From assembly GCF_012273655.1 (NCBI RefSeq), contig NZ_JAAWWP010000010.1, positions 1 to 64,000 on the forward strand: a DNA stretch of 64,000 nucleotides. Reading direction: 5' to 3'. The notes beneath the pieces are model-generated. The model made no database searches. It saw only the letters and a program-made list of their open reading frames with translations, and was not told the DNA's origin. The position numbers and the translations under genes were made by a program. This DNA comes from Streptomyces physcomitrii. Lineage in GTDB: Bacteria; Actinomycetota; Actinomycetes; Streptomycetales; Streptomycetaceae. Positions 7,228 through 15,018 of this stretch are shown here, piece after piece. The stretch's first letter is position 1; every line of letters begins with the position of its first letter.

Positions 7228-10205
7228 AACCGCTCCTCCACCACCGCGCGGGCCCGGCGGGTGATCCGGCGGTAGTCCTCCAGGAGGTCGCCGACATGCC
7301 CGGGGCCGTAGCCGAAGTAGCGGCCGACCGCGGCCAGCTCCCGGCTGTCGGAGGGGAAGGTGTCGCCGGCCCGGCCGCGGACCAGCATCACGGCGTTGCG
7401 CACCCGGGCGGCGAGCACCCAGGCCTCGTCGAGGATCTGCGCCTCCTCGGTCGCGAGGAGCCCGGCGGCGTGCGCGGCGGCCAGCGCCTCGCGGGTACGG
7501 GTGGTGCGCAGCCCCGGTTCCTCCCAGGCGTGCTGGAGCTGGAGCAGCTGCACGGTCCACTCGACGTCGGAGAGCCCGCCCCGGCCGAGCTTGGTGTGCA
7601 GGGTCGGATCGGAGCCGCGCGGCATCCGCTCGGACTCCATCCGGGCCTTGAGCCGCCGGATCTCGCGTACCGCGTCGTCGCCGAGCCCCTCGACCGGGTA
7701 CCGCAGCGGGTCGATCAGCTCGACGAACCCGGCGGCCAGCTCCGGGTCGCCCGCGACCGGCTCGGCGCGCAGCAGTGCCTGCGCCTCCCAGACGAGGGAC
7801 CAGCGCCGGTAGTAGGCCGCGTAGGAGGCGAGGGTGCGCACCAGGGGACCGGAGCGGCCCTCCGGGCGCAGGTCGGCGTCGATCAGGAGCGGCGGGTCGG
7901 AGCTGGGCAGCTGGAGCAGCCTGCGCATCTCGGCGACGACCTGGTTCGCGGCCTGCGCGGCCTCGTGATCGTCCACGCCCTCGCGGGGCTCGTGCACGAA
8001 GAGCACGTCCGCGTCGGAGCCGTAGCCCAGCTCGTGGCCGCCGAAGCGGCCCATGCCGATGACGGCGAAACGGGTGGGCAGGGTGTCGCCCCAGCCCTCG
8101 CGGACCACGGCGCGCAGGGTCCCGGCGAGGGTGGCGGCGGTGATGTCGCTGACCGCGCCGCCGGTCCGGTCCATCAGGGCGCCGGGGTCGAGCTCGGCGG
8201 GGCTCTCCTCGGTGCGGTAGGAGGCGACGATGTCGGCGGCGGTGGTGCGGAAGAGTTCGCGGCGGCGCACGGCCCGGGCGGCGGCGACCGCCTGCTCGCC
8301 GTTCGCGGCGCGGGAGACGGCGGCGAGGACCTCCTGTTCGAGGGCGCCGTGCTCGCGGGGGTCGAGGGCCTCGGTACCGAGCAGGTTGACCGCCTCGGGG
8401 GCGCGCATCAGCAGGTCGGGGGCGAGCCGCCCGGCGGAGAGCACCCGGGCGAGGTTCTCGGCCACGGTGCCCTCGTCGCGCAGCAGCCGCAGGTACCAGG
8501 GGGTCTGGCCGAGGGCGTCGGAGACCTTGCGGAAGCCGAGGAGGCCCGCGTCCGGGTCGGCGGAGTCGGCGAACCAGCCGAGCAGCACCGGCAGCAGGGT
8601 GCGCTGGATGGCGGCCTTGCGGCTGACGCCGGAGGCGAGCGCCTCCAGGTGGCGCAGGGCGGAGGCGGGGTCGGCGTAGCCGAGGGCGACCAGGCGTTCG
8701 CGGGCCGCCTCCGCGCTCAACCGGGCCTCGGTGGGCGCGAGTTGGGCGACGGCGTCGAGCAGCGGCTGGTAGAAGAGCTTCTCGTGCAGTCGGCGCACCA
8801 CGGAGTTGTGGCGGCGCCAGGCGCGGTTCAGCTCGGTGATCGGCTCCCGGCGCAGGCCGAGGGAGCGCCCGATGCGGCGCAGGTCGGCGTCGTCCTCGGG
8901 CAGCAGGTGGGTGCGCCGCAACTTGTAGAGCTGGATGCGGTGTTCGAGGGTGCGCAGGAAGCGGTAGGCGTCGTCGAGCTGGGTGGCGTCGACCCGGCCC
9001 ACGTACCCCCCGGCGGCGAGTGCCCGCAGCGCGTCGAGGGTGGTGCCGCTGCGCAGCGAGCGGTCCGAGCGGCCGTGCACCAACTGCAGGAGCTGGACGG
9101 CGAATTCGACGTCCCGCAGCCCGCCGGGGCCGAGCTTGAGTTCGCGGTCGAGTTCGGCGGCGGGGATGTTGTCGACGACCCGGCGGCGCATCTTCTGCAC
9201 GTCGGGGACGAAGTTCTCGCGCTCGGCGGCCCCCCAGACCAGCGGGGCGAGGGTCTCGACGTACTCCGCGCCCAGCTCCGCGTCCCCGGCGACCGGGCGG
9301 GCCTTCAACAGGGCCTGGAACTCCCAGGTCTTGGCCCAGCGCTGGTAGTAGGCGAGGTGGCTGCTGAGGGTGCGGACCAGGGGGCCGTTGCGGCCCTCGG
9401 GGCGCAGGTTGGCGTCGACCGGCCAGATGCTGCCCTCGACGGTGGTCTCGGAGCAGATCCGCATCAGATGCGAGGCGAGCCGGGTGGCGGCCTGCACGGC
9501 CTTGCCCTCGTCGGCGCCCTCCCGGGGCTCGCCGACGAAGATGACGTCCACGTCGGAGACGTAGTTCAGTTCGTGGCCGCCGCACTTGCCCATCGCGACG
9601 ACCGCGAGCCGGCAGAGCCGGTCGTCCTCGGGGGCGGCCTGGCACGCCATCGCGAGGGCCGCGCGCAGGGTGGCGGTGGCCAGGTCGGCGAGTTCGGCGG
9701 CGGTCTGGTCGACCTGGGTGGTGCCGCAGACGTCGCGGGCGGCGATGGAGAGCAGGCAGCGCCGGTAGGCGACGCGCAGCGCGACCGGGTCGCGGGCCTC
9801 GGCGAGCCCGCGCTCGAACTCCTCCACCCCCGGGTGGAGATCCTGCGGCTCGTAGGTGACCAGGGCCTGCCAGTCGCCCGGGTGGCGGGCGAGGTGGTCG
9901 GCGAGCGCCTCGGAGGAGCCGAGCACCCCGAGCAGCCGGTCCCGCAGCGGCTTCGCGGCGATCAGGGTGTCGAGGAGTTCCCGGCGCGCGGTGTCCTCGG
10001 GCTGCGCCTCGACGAGGCGGACGAGGCCGAGCAGCGCGAGGTCGGGGTCGGCGGCCTGGCCGAGGGCGTCCAGCATCACCGGGTCGGTGCGTACGGCGTC
10101 CATGGCCTCGCCGGCGAGGAGGCGCTCGGCCGCCGAGGGGTCGGTGAACCCGTGCCGGAGCAGTCGCGTGAACAGACTGCTCCGTCGCCCCTGCGGCACC
10201 GACAT
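7215..10205 (-). CDS. glnE: Bifunctional glutamine synthetase adenylyltransferase/deadenylyltransferase
   Basis: Adds AMP to or removes it from a Tyr of glutamine synthetase in response to nitrogen status. At 996 residues it is full length. Two nucleotidyltransferase modules are present, each with the GxG(K/R)xGGxEL..YxSDxD signature: VVAMGKCGGHELNYVSDVD in the N-terminal deadenylylating half and VIGMGRFGGHELGYGSDAD in the C-terminal adenylylating half. Both Asp pairs are intact, so both activities should be functional. The ATG at 10205 (MSVPQGRRSS) is preceded by AGGAGG-like sequence at 10211-10216. It sits about 13 kb from a GlnA-type gene, as in the Streptomyces glnE-glnA2 neighbourhood. 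Confidence 0.96.
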   Translation of the reverse strand: MSVPQGRRSSLFTRLLRHGFTDPSAAERLLAGEAMDAVRTDPVMLDALGQAADPDLALLGLVRLVEAQPEDTARRELLDTLIAAKPLRDRLLGVLGSSEALADHLARHPGDWQALVTYEPQDLHPGVEEFERGLAEARDPVALRVAYRRCLLSIAARDVCGTTQVDQTAAELADLATATLRAALAMACQAAPEDDRLCRLAVVAMGKCGGHELNYVSDVDVIFVGEPREGADEGKAVQAATRLASHLMRICSETTVEGSIWPVDANLRPEGRNGPLVRTLSSHLAYYQRWAKTWEFQALLKARPVAGDAELGAEYVETLAPLVWGAAERENFVPDVQKMRRRVVDNIPAAELDRELKLGPGGLRDVEFAVQLLQLVHGRSDRSLRSGTTLDALRALAAGGYVGRVDATQLDDAYRFLRTLEHRIQLYKLRRTHLLPEDDADLRRIGRSLGLRREPITELNRAWRRHNSVVRRLHEKLFYQPLLDAVAQLAPTEARLSAEAARERLVALGYADPASALRHLEALASGVSRKAAIQRTLLPVLLGWFADSADPDAGLLGFRKVSDALGQTPWYLRLLRDEGTVAENLARVLSAGRLAPDLLMRAPEAVNLLGTEALDPREHGALEQEVLAAVSRAANGEQAVAAARAVRRRELFRTTAADIVASYRTEESPAELDPGALMDRTGGAVSDITAATLAGTLRAVVREGWGDTLPTRFAVIGMGRFGGHELGYGSDADVLFVHEPREGVDDHEAAQAANQVVAEMRRLLQLPSSDPPLLIDADLRPEGRSGPLVRTLASYAAYYRRWSLVWEAQALLRAEPVAGDPELAAGFVELIDPLRYPVEGLGDDAVREIRRLKARMESERMPRGSDPTLHTKLGRGGLSDVEWTVQLLQLQHAWEEPGLRTTRTREALAAAHAAGLLATEEAQILDEAWVLAARVRNAVMLVRGRAGDTFPSDSRELAAVGRYFGYGPGHVGDLLEDYRRITRRARAVVEERFYGA

Positions 10206-10400
10206 CCCACGGCCTCCTGTCCAGGCGGTTCTTCCTCCGGTGAGCTTAGAGCCTTTCGTCCGGACGGGTCCGGGCGGCGGGAGCGGCCCGGCACCGATGA
10301 GTTCCGCCGCCGCGCGCGGTCACCCCTGGAGAGGCAGCATGGCGCCCGGCAGGTCCGCCGCGTCACCCGCGCACGGAAGCGGAAGAGCAGGGAGCACCGT

Positions 10401-10931
10401 ATGTCCGGCATGGAAGCCGAGAGCCCCGAGGGCAGCATCGACCCCCGGTACAGCAGTCCCGGCGCCCGCGCGGCCGACTGGTCCGCGGCGAGGGAGCGGG
10501 TGGCGCGGGCGGAGCTGTTCTGGCTGTCCACGGTGCGCCCGGACGGACGCCCGCACGTCACCCCGCTGATCGCCGTCTGGTACGAGGGCGCCCTGCACTT
10601 CAGCACCGGCGTGGAGGAGCGCAAGGCGCACAATCTCGCCGCCAACCCCGAGGTGGTGCTGACCACCGGCACCAACACCTGGGCCGAGGGCTACGACGTG
10701 GTGATCGAGGGCACCGCGGTACGGGTGCGCGAGCCCGGGCGGCTGCGCGCGCTCGCCCGGGCCTGGGAGGAGAAGTACGGCCCCGTCTGGCACTTCGAGG
10801 TCCACGAGGACGGCGGCTTCCAGGCGCTGCACGGCATGGCCGAGGTCTACGCCGTCGCCCCGCGGACCGCGTTCGGCTTCGGCAAGGGCGAGACCTTCAG
10901 CCAGACCCGGTGGCGCTTCCCGGCGGGCTGA
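10401..10931 (+). CDS. Pyridoxamine 5'-phosphate oxidase-fold (PPOX/FDOR) protein
   Basis: Split-barrel flavin or F420-binding protein of 176 residues. Its core FWLSTVRPDGRPHVTPL, followed by WYEGALHFSTG and KAHNLAANPEVVL, is characteristic of the PPOX superfamily, which in actinomycetes includes many F420H2-dependent reductases. GGGAGC lies about 6 nt before the ATG at 10401. It diverges from glnE across 195 bp. Whether it uses FMN or F420, and on what substrate, cannot be read from the sequence. Confidence 0.85.
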   Translation: MSGMEAESPEGSIDPRYSSPGARAADWSAARERVARAELFWLSTVRPDGRPHVTPLIAVWYEGALHFSTGVEERKAHNLAANPEVVLTTGTNTWAEGYDVVIEGTAVRVREPGRLRALARAWEEKYGPVWHFEVHEDGGFQALHGMAEVYAVAPRTAFGFGKGETFSQTRWRFPAG

Positions 10932-11553
10932 GGAGCGGGCGGTCCGGCTCTCCCCGGCATCGCCCTGAGCGCCCTCCCGGCGTCCCTCGGGCGGAGCGGG
11001 CGCCACTCGGGCTCCCGATCCGCCGATGCGGGCAGCGGGCCGGGCGACCCCGGTACGGGCGGGGCGCGTACCCGATCCGGAAGCCGTCCGTCCACGCAGG
11101 TCACAGCAGGCCCGACTCGGGGCCGCGGAAATCGGCGGGGCCGCGCGAAAACCACACCGGGAAGCCCGCATCGAGTAGTAATTAAAAGGCAGACAAAAAC
11201 CGTGCAATCGGGGAACCGTCACTACGCGTTGTGAGCGAGTGTGGCCCTGGTCACGTTTTAAAGCGGACGCAGACCCTCACCTCTCGCAGCATTACACACG
11301 GAATAGTGCGCCATTTCCGTTTTCCGCCCCCGGGGCATGCGGGCACGCACCGTAAGGGGCGGTTGACCGTCCGGAGCGGCGCATTTAGCTTCGGTGCCAT
11401 ACGGAAAACGCAGTGAGAGTGCACGAATAGGCAGGCGGAGAAATTATTCCGCGCCGCCGCCGCGGCCCTTTTGGACGGGCCCGGACAGTGGGTCCCGCCC
11501 CGGCCAGTCCGGAAATTCGCCTCCTCCCCCCACCTGCGAAAGGGCTCTACCGC
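10932..11553. other. AT-rich leader region upstream of the RiPP cluster
   Basis: 622 bp without a convincing gene. The first ~230 bp have normal GC content. From about 11161 to 11480 the DNA is strikingly AT-rich for this genome, with runs such as TAATTAAAAGG, GTTTTAAAG, CATTACACACGGAATAG and GAAATTATTCC. This is the usual look of a regulated Streptomyces promoter region. It is the only long upstream region of the cluster and probably holds its main promoter. Confidence 0.6.
11363..11391 (+). promoter_or_regulatory. Candidate sigma-70-type promoter of the RiPP cluster
   Basis: TTGACC at 11363-11368 is followed by a 17-bp spacer and TAGCTT at 11386-11391. Transcription would start near 11398 and give a 5' leader of about 155 nt before the acyl-CoA dehydrogenase start. 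Confidence 0.45.
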
Positions 11554-12735
11554 ATGCCCGAAACGCATTTCCCCGCAAGCCAGGCCGAATGGGTCCGCAC
11601 CTGCCTCGACCTGTCCCCCGAGGGGGCGGCCTTCTGGCTGGCCTCCCTGGAGGAGGTCTGCGCGGCGGCGGTGGCCCCGGCCGCGGCCGCGGTGGACGAG
11701 GAAGGGGAACCTCCGTTCGCGGCGCTCAAGGCCCTCGCGGAGATCGGCGCCTTCGGGGTGCAGATCCCGCGTGAGCAGGGCGGGCTCGGCTTCGGGAACG
11801 CGCTGGCCGCCCTGGTGGTGGAGCGGACCGCGCGGTCCTGCGCCTCGACCGCGGCGATCCTGATGTTCCACTACCAGGTGGTGCACCGGACCCTCGGGCA
11901 CGCCCCGGCCGAGGTGCGCGAGCGGCAGCTGCCGCCGATGGCCAGCGGGGAACTGCTCGCCGCGAGCGCCTGGACCGAACCGGGCGCGCGGACCAAGACC
12001 GATGTACGCACCCGGCTCACCGAGCGGGCCGGCCGGTTCACCGTGACCGGCACCAAGACCTACTGCACCGGTCTCGGCACGGCCGGGGTGATCGACGTCC
12101 TCGCCGACGCCCGCACCGAGCAGGGCCAGGGGCCCACCTTCGTACGGGTGCCCGCCGACGCGCCCGGGGTCGCCCGGGACGAGGTCTACCGGATGCTCGG
12201 CCTGCGCGGCACCAGCACCGGCACCGTGGTGCTGCGCGAGGCCGAGGTGGCGGAGTCGGCGGTGCTCGGCGGGATCGGCAGCGCCCCGGCGCTGATGCGG
12301 GCCAACCACGAGACCCCGCTCAACCCCGGGCTGCTCGCCCTCGGCATCGCCTCGGCCGCGCTCGGCACCGTCACCCGGTCCGCGCTCCCGCCGCGAACGG
12401 AACACGAACCGGAGGCCAAGCCGCTCTCCCAGGCCAAGACCCTGCAACTCGCCCGGAGCACCCTCGCCCTGGACGCCGCCTACGCCTACGCCGGGCACCT
12501 CCTGAACCGGGCGGCGCGCTTTCCCGAGCAGGCGCATCTGGCGGCCAGCCAGCTGAAGGCCTCGGCGACCGGCACCGCGGAACAGGTCACCCGGGAACTC
12601 CTGCATGTCGCGGGTTCCCGCGGATTCCTCGCCGATTTCGCACTGGAACGCCATCTGCGGGACGCGCAGGCCACCGCGCTGATGGGACCGGGAAACGAAC
12701 TCTGCCTGCAACGCGTCGCCGACGCACTGGCCTGA
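11554..12735 (+). CDS. Acyl-CoA dehydrogenase-family flavoprotein (first gene of RiPP cluster)
   Basis: FAD enzyme of 393 residues with the acyl-CoA dehydrogenase order: N-terminal helical domain (FGVQIPREQGGLG), middle beta domain (ASAWTEPGARTKTDV, then GRFTVTGTKTYCTG), and C-terminal helical domain ending in HVAGSRGF and ALMGPGNEL, whose Glu is where many family members carry the catalytic base. No acyl carrier protein, ligase or electron-transfer flavoprotein gene is nearby, so it may act on a peptide or an amino-acid-derived substrate instead of an acyl-CoA. AAAGGG stands about 9 nt before the ATG. The next gene follows after 28 bp. Its role in the cluster is inferred only from position. 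Confidence 0.85.
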   Translation: MPETHFPASQAEWVRTCLDLSPEGAAFWLASLEEVCAAAVAPAAAAVDEEGEPPFAALKALAEIGAFGVQIPREQGGLGFGNALAALVVERTARSCASTAAILMFHYQVVHRTLGHAPAEVRERQLPPMASGELLAASAWTEPGARTKTDVRTRLTERAGRFTVTGTKTYCTGLGTAGVIDVLADARTEQGQGPTFVRVPADAPGVARDEVYRMLGLRGTSTGTVVLREAEVAESAVLGGIGSAPALMRANHETPLNPGLLALGIASAALGTVTRSALPPRTEHEPEAKPLSQAKTLQLARSTLALDAAYAYAGHLLNRAARFPEQAHLAASQLKASATGTAEQVTRELLHVAGSRGFLADFALERHLRDAQATALMGPGNELCLQRVADALA

Positions 12736-12763
12736 CGAGAGAAGCGGCAGCGGAAGGAAACGC

Positions 12764-13669
12764 ATGACGACAACCAGCGAGCACCCGGCACCCCCGCACC
12801 TCAAGCCGCCGACCATCGGCGCGGGCTTCCTCTACCACTGCTCCCCGGAATTCGCCCGGCTGTACCAAGAGCTCGTCGCCTGCGGCGGACGTATCGATTT
12901 CGTCGAATACCTCGCCACCCACTTCGGCTCCGATGTGGAGTACGTCGCCGAGGTCAACGCCGGGCTCGGGAACCCGCCCTCCACGCTGCACTGCTACGAG
13001 TACATGATCGGCAGCGTCGACCGCCCCGACGCGGCCACCGTCGCCAAGCTCCAGCGGATGGTCGAGGCCGCCAACTGCCAGTACATCGGCGAGCACGTGG
13101 GCATGATGGGCACCACCGAGCAGTATTCGGGGACCTTTCTGCAGCCCTTCGGCACCGACGAGCAGACCGAGACCTTCATCCGCAATCTGCGCGAGGTCAA
13201 GGAGCAGGCGGGCTGCGCGCTCACCATCGAGAACCAGTCCCAGGTCTACAACCGGATCGGCCCGCGCTCCATCTGCGAGCAGGTGCGCGACATCGCGGTC
13301 GGCGCCGATGTCGGCATCCTGCTCAGCCTGTCGAACTTCATCATCGCCGAGCGCTTCGTCCCGATGGACCGCGAGCGCGAGATCGCCGCGATCCCGCTGG
13401 AGTACGTCTGGCAGGTGCACCTGCCGCTGGGCAACGCCGCCCAGCTGAACGACCCGGACCTCGGCCTCGACTGGCGCCGCGCCGAGCAGCGCTGGGCCAA
13501 CGAGACGCTGGTGCAGCTCTTCAAGGAGCCCTCCTTCAAGCCGGTCTCGGTGGTCTTCGAGATCGAGGACGCCGGCACCCCCTCGCACGCCACCCCGGAG
13601 GAGCTGCGGGACGCCCTGGAGTGGGCGCGCGAACTCCTCGGCGAGGACACGAAGGTGGAGGTGCGCTAA
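12764..13669 (+). CDS. DUF692 / MNIO-type multinuclear non-haem iron oxidase (divergent)
   Basis: TIM-barrel protein of 301 residues resembling the MNIO (DUF692) enzymes that modify RiPP precursors, such as MbnB of methanobactin and TglH. Recognisable metal-site segments are E110-H111 (GEHVGMM, family SEH), E156-N157 (TIENQSQ, family LEN), N191 in LLSLSN (family LLDxNN), H219 (WQVHLPLG, family EIHLAGH) and E266/E268 (VVFEIED, family LIExD). The usual Asp of LLDxNN is Ser here, and I cannot find the family's DTHD segment, so this is a diverged branch. GGAAGG lies before the ATG. The stop overlaps the partner gene as TAATG. The nearby precursor lacks Cys, Asp and Glu, so its chemistry is probably not the known Cys or Asp reactions. 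Confidence 0.75.
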   Translation: MTTTSEHPAPPHLKPPTIGAGFLYHCSPEFARLYQELVACGGRIDFVEYLATHFGSDVEYVAEVNAGLGNPPSTLHCYEYMIGSVDRPDAATVAKLQRMVEAANCQYIGEHVGMMGTTEQYSGTFLQPFGTDEQTETFIRNLREVKEQAGCALTIENQSQVYNRIGPRSICEQVRDIAVGADVGILLSLSNFIIAERFVPMDREREIAAIPLEYVWQVHLPLGNAAQLNDPDLGLDWRRAEQRWANETLVQLFKEPSFKPVSVVFEIEDAGTPSHATPEELRDALEWARELLGEDTKVEVR

Positions 13670-14517
13670 TGGCACTGCGCGATGTGCAGGTCTTCCTCGC
13701 CGAGTACGTGCGCGACCGCGGGGTGCGCGAGCGCTGCCGCGAGGAGGGCGGGCTCGACGCGGTCCTCGGCCCCCGCGCCCTCACCGCCGAGGAGCGGCAG
13801 CTGATCACCACGATCGACCTGGACGACCTCAGCAAGGTCGCCGAGACGGTGCTGCGGGAGCGCTTCGACCGGCTCAGCTCGGTCTTCGCCCTGCTCTTCG
13901 AGCACCTCGCCCCGCACACCGACGTCTCCGCCCTCTACCGCCGCTTCGACGACGAGCACCGGCACGGCTGGTGGCAGCGGCGCCGCGAGATCCGGCGCTT
14001 CGAGGCCTATGTCTCGGACTTCATCATCCGCGAGCAACTGCCGCCGTACCTGCTTGACCTGGTCCGCCTCTGCGCCTACATCACCACCGTCGCGGAGTCC
14101 CCGAAGGCCGCGGCCCCCGACCACGCCGACCTGCCCGGGGCCGAGGCGGTGCGCGCCAACTACGCGGTGCGCCTGCGCCGCCCGTACGCCGTGCTGAGCA
14201 TGCGCTACGACGTGCTGCCGCTGCTCGACGAGTCGGACACCGTGCAGCTGGTCACCACGCCCACCCCGCGCCGGGTCCTGGTCCAGCGCAGCTGGCAGGA
14301 GCACAAGCGCTGCCAGGTCTTCGACCTCGGTGCGGAGCCGCTGGTCGAGGCGATCGGCGAAGAGCTGCTGACCGTCGGCGAACTCGCGGGCAGGCTCCCC
14401 CAGTTCGGCCATGCCGAGCTGTACGAGGAGGTCGCCGCCCTGCACCGGGACGGCATCGTGCACCTCGTCGTCCCCCCAGAACTCGCTGGTGACCTCGCCC
14501 TGCGGGGCGCGGGCTGA
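13669..14517 (+). CDS. MNIO partner protein with C-terminal winged-helix/RRE-like region
   Basis: Protein of 282 residues translationally coupled (TAATG) to the MNIO gene, the arrangement seen for MbnB-MbnC and TglH-TglI pairs. Residues 1-50 (LRDVQVFLAEYVRDRGVRERC, then LTAEERQLITTID) resemble the small helical module found in several RiPP-associated families. The middle is helical and rich in Arg, Trp and Tyr. Residues ~205-270 (RRVLVQRSW, VFDLGAEPLVEAIGEELLTVGELAG, ALHRDGIVHLV) have the pattern of a winged helix or PqqD-like recognition element that could bind the precursor. The RRE assignment is my inference; the partner role follows from gene order and coupling. Confidence 0.65.
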   Translation: MALRDVQVFLAEYVRDRGVRERCREEGGLDAVLGPRALTAEERQLITTIDLDDLSKVAETVLRERFDRLSSVFALLFEHLAPHTDVSALYRRFDDEHRHGWWQRRREIRRFEAYVSDFIIREQLPPYLLDLVRLCAYITTVAESPKAAAPDHADLPGAEAVRANYAVRLRRPYAVLSMRYDVLPLLDESDTVQLVTTPTPRRVLVQRSWQEHKRCQVFDLGAEPLVEAIGEELLTVGELAGRLPQFGHAELYEEVAALHRDGIVHLVVPPELAGDLALRGAG

Positions 14518-14615
14518 CCAGTGGGAGCGCCTGCCCCGGCCCGGGCCGAGGCGGAGCGCTGCTGTCGAAGAACCGGCGATTCCCGCCGGACCGCCCAAGG
14601 AATGAGGAGAACACC

Positions 14616-14777
14616 ATGCAGAAGCGTCGCAGCGCAGGCCCCGGCACCATCGTGGTCAAGTTCACCGGTTCCACCGGGACCGCCGCGGCTCCGGCCGCCG
14701 CCGTCACCACCGGCACCGGCCGCCGCACCAGCGGCCCCGGCACCATCGTGGTGAAGTTCACCGGCAACAACGCCTGA
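14616..14777 (+). CDS. RiPP precursor peptide with two repeated core segments
   Basis: 53-residue ORF starting MQKRRSAGPG, with GAGGAG 6 nt before the ATG. It contains two copies of GPGTIVVKFTG, at residues 8-18 and 40-50. Each is preceded by a dibasic RR-(S/T)-(A/S) segment (residues 4-7 and 36-39), and a Thr/Gly/Ala-rich linker joins them. The peptide ends NNA. At the DNA level the copies differ at synonymous positions (GTC/GTG, GGT/GGC, CGT/CGC), which indicates selection on the peptide. Nearly all codons end in G or C. There is no Cys, Asp or Glu and almost no leader before the first copy. It lies 98 bp after the MNIO partner gene. A two-core RiPP precursor is the best reading. Confidence 0.82.
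   Translation: MQKRRSAGPGTIVVKFTGSTGTAAAPAAAVTTGTGRRTSGPGTIVVKFTGNNA
14638..14764 (+). repeat. Direct repeat encoding the two core segments
   Basis: A ~31-bp unit beginning GGCCCCGGCACCATCGTGGT occurs at 14638-14668 and again at 14734-14764. The offset is 96 bp (32 codons) and only silent differences occur inside the shared part. It arises from duplication of the core-coding segment. Confidence 0.85.
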
Positions 14778-14849
14778 ACCAAGGCGACTTCGGCCCGGAG
14801 CACCACCGGGTGAGACCCTCCCGGCGGTGCCCTGAACGGCCCGAGGAGG

Positions 14850-14884
14850 CGGGCGGTCCGCGCCTTCAGCTCGCGGACCGCCCG
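14850..14884 (+). terminator. Perfect 13-bp stem-loop after the precursor gene
   Basis: Arms CGGGCGGTCCGCG (14850-14862) and CGCGGACCGCCCG (14872-14884) flank a 9-nt loop, 72 nt after the precursor stop. There is no U tract. As in other RiPP operons it may cause partial termination or protect the 3' end, so that precursor mRNA exceeds mRNA for the downstream enzymes. Confidence 0.7.
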
Positions 14885-15018
14885 TCCCGGCGGCACCGTA
14901 TGCCGCCCCCGCCTGCCACCACCAGGCCATAGGGCAACAGGCCTCGTCCCAGGCGGCATCGACACCCCCCGCCCCCCAACTCAGCATGCCCGCAGCCCAG
15001 TCAGAGGGAGCCTCAGCC

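Noticed and set aside
5817-10931. A very long + strand open frame opposite glnE, formally joining into the PPOX protein
   Set aside because: It is the antisense shadow of glnE; its translation is low-complexity Gly/Val/Glu-rich with no domain, and only the last 176 codons (from 10401) are real.
14521-14754. 77-codon frame overlapping the precursor gene
   Set aside because: It encodes a Pro/Ala-rich string without codon bias, whereas the other frame has a strong ribosome binding site, near-total GC at third positions and conserved repeats.
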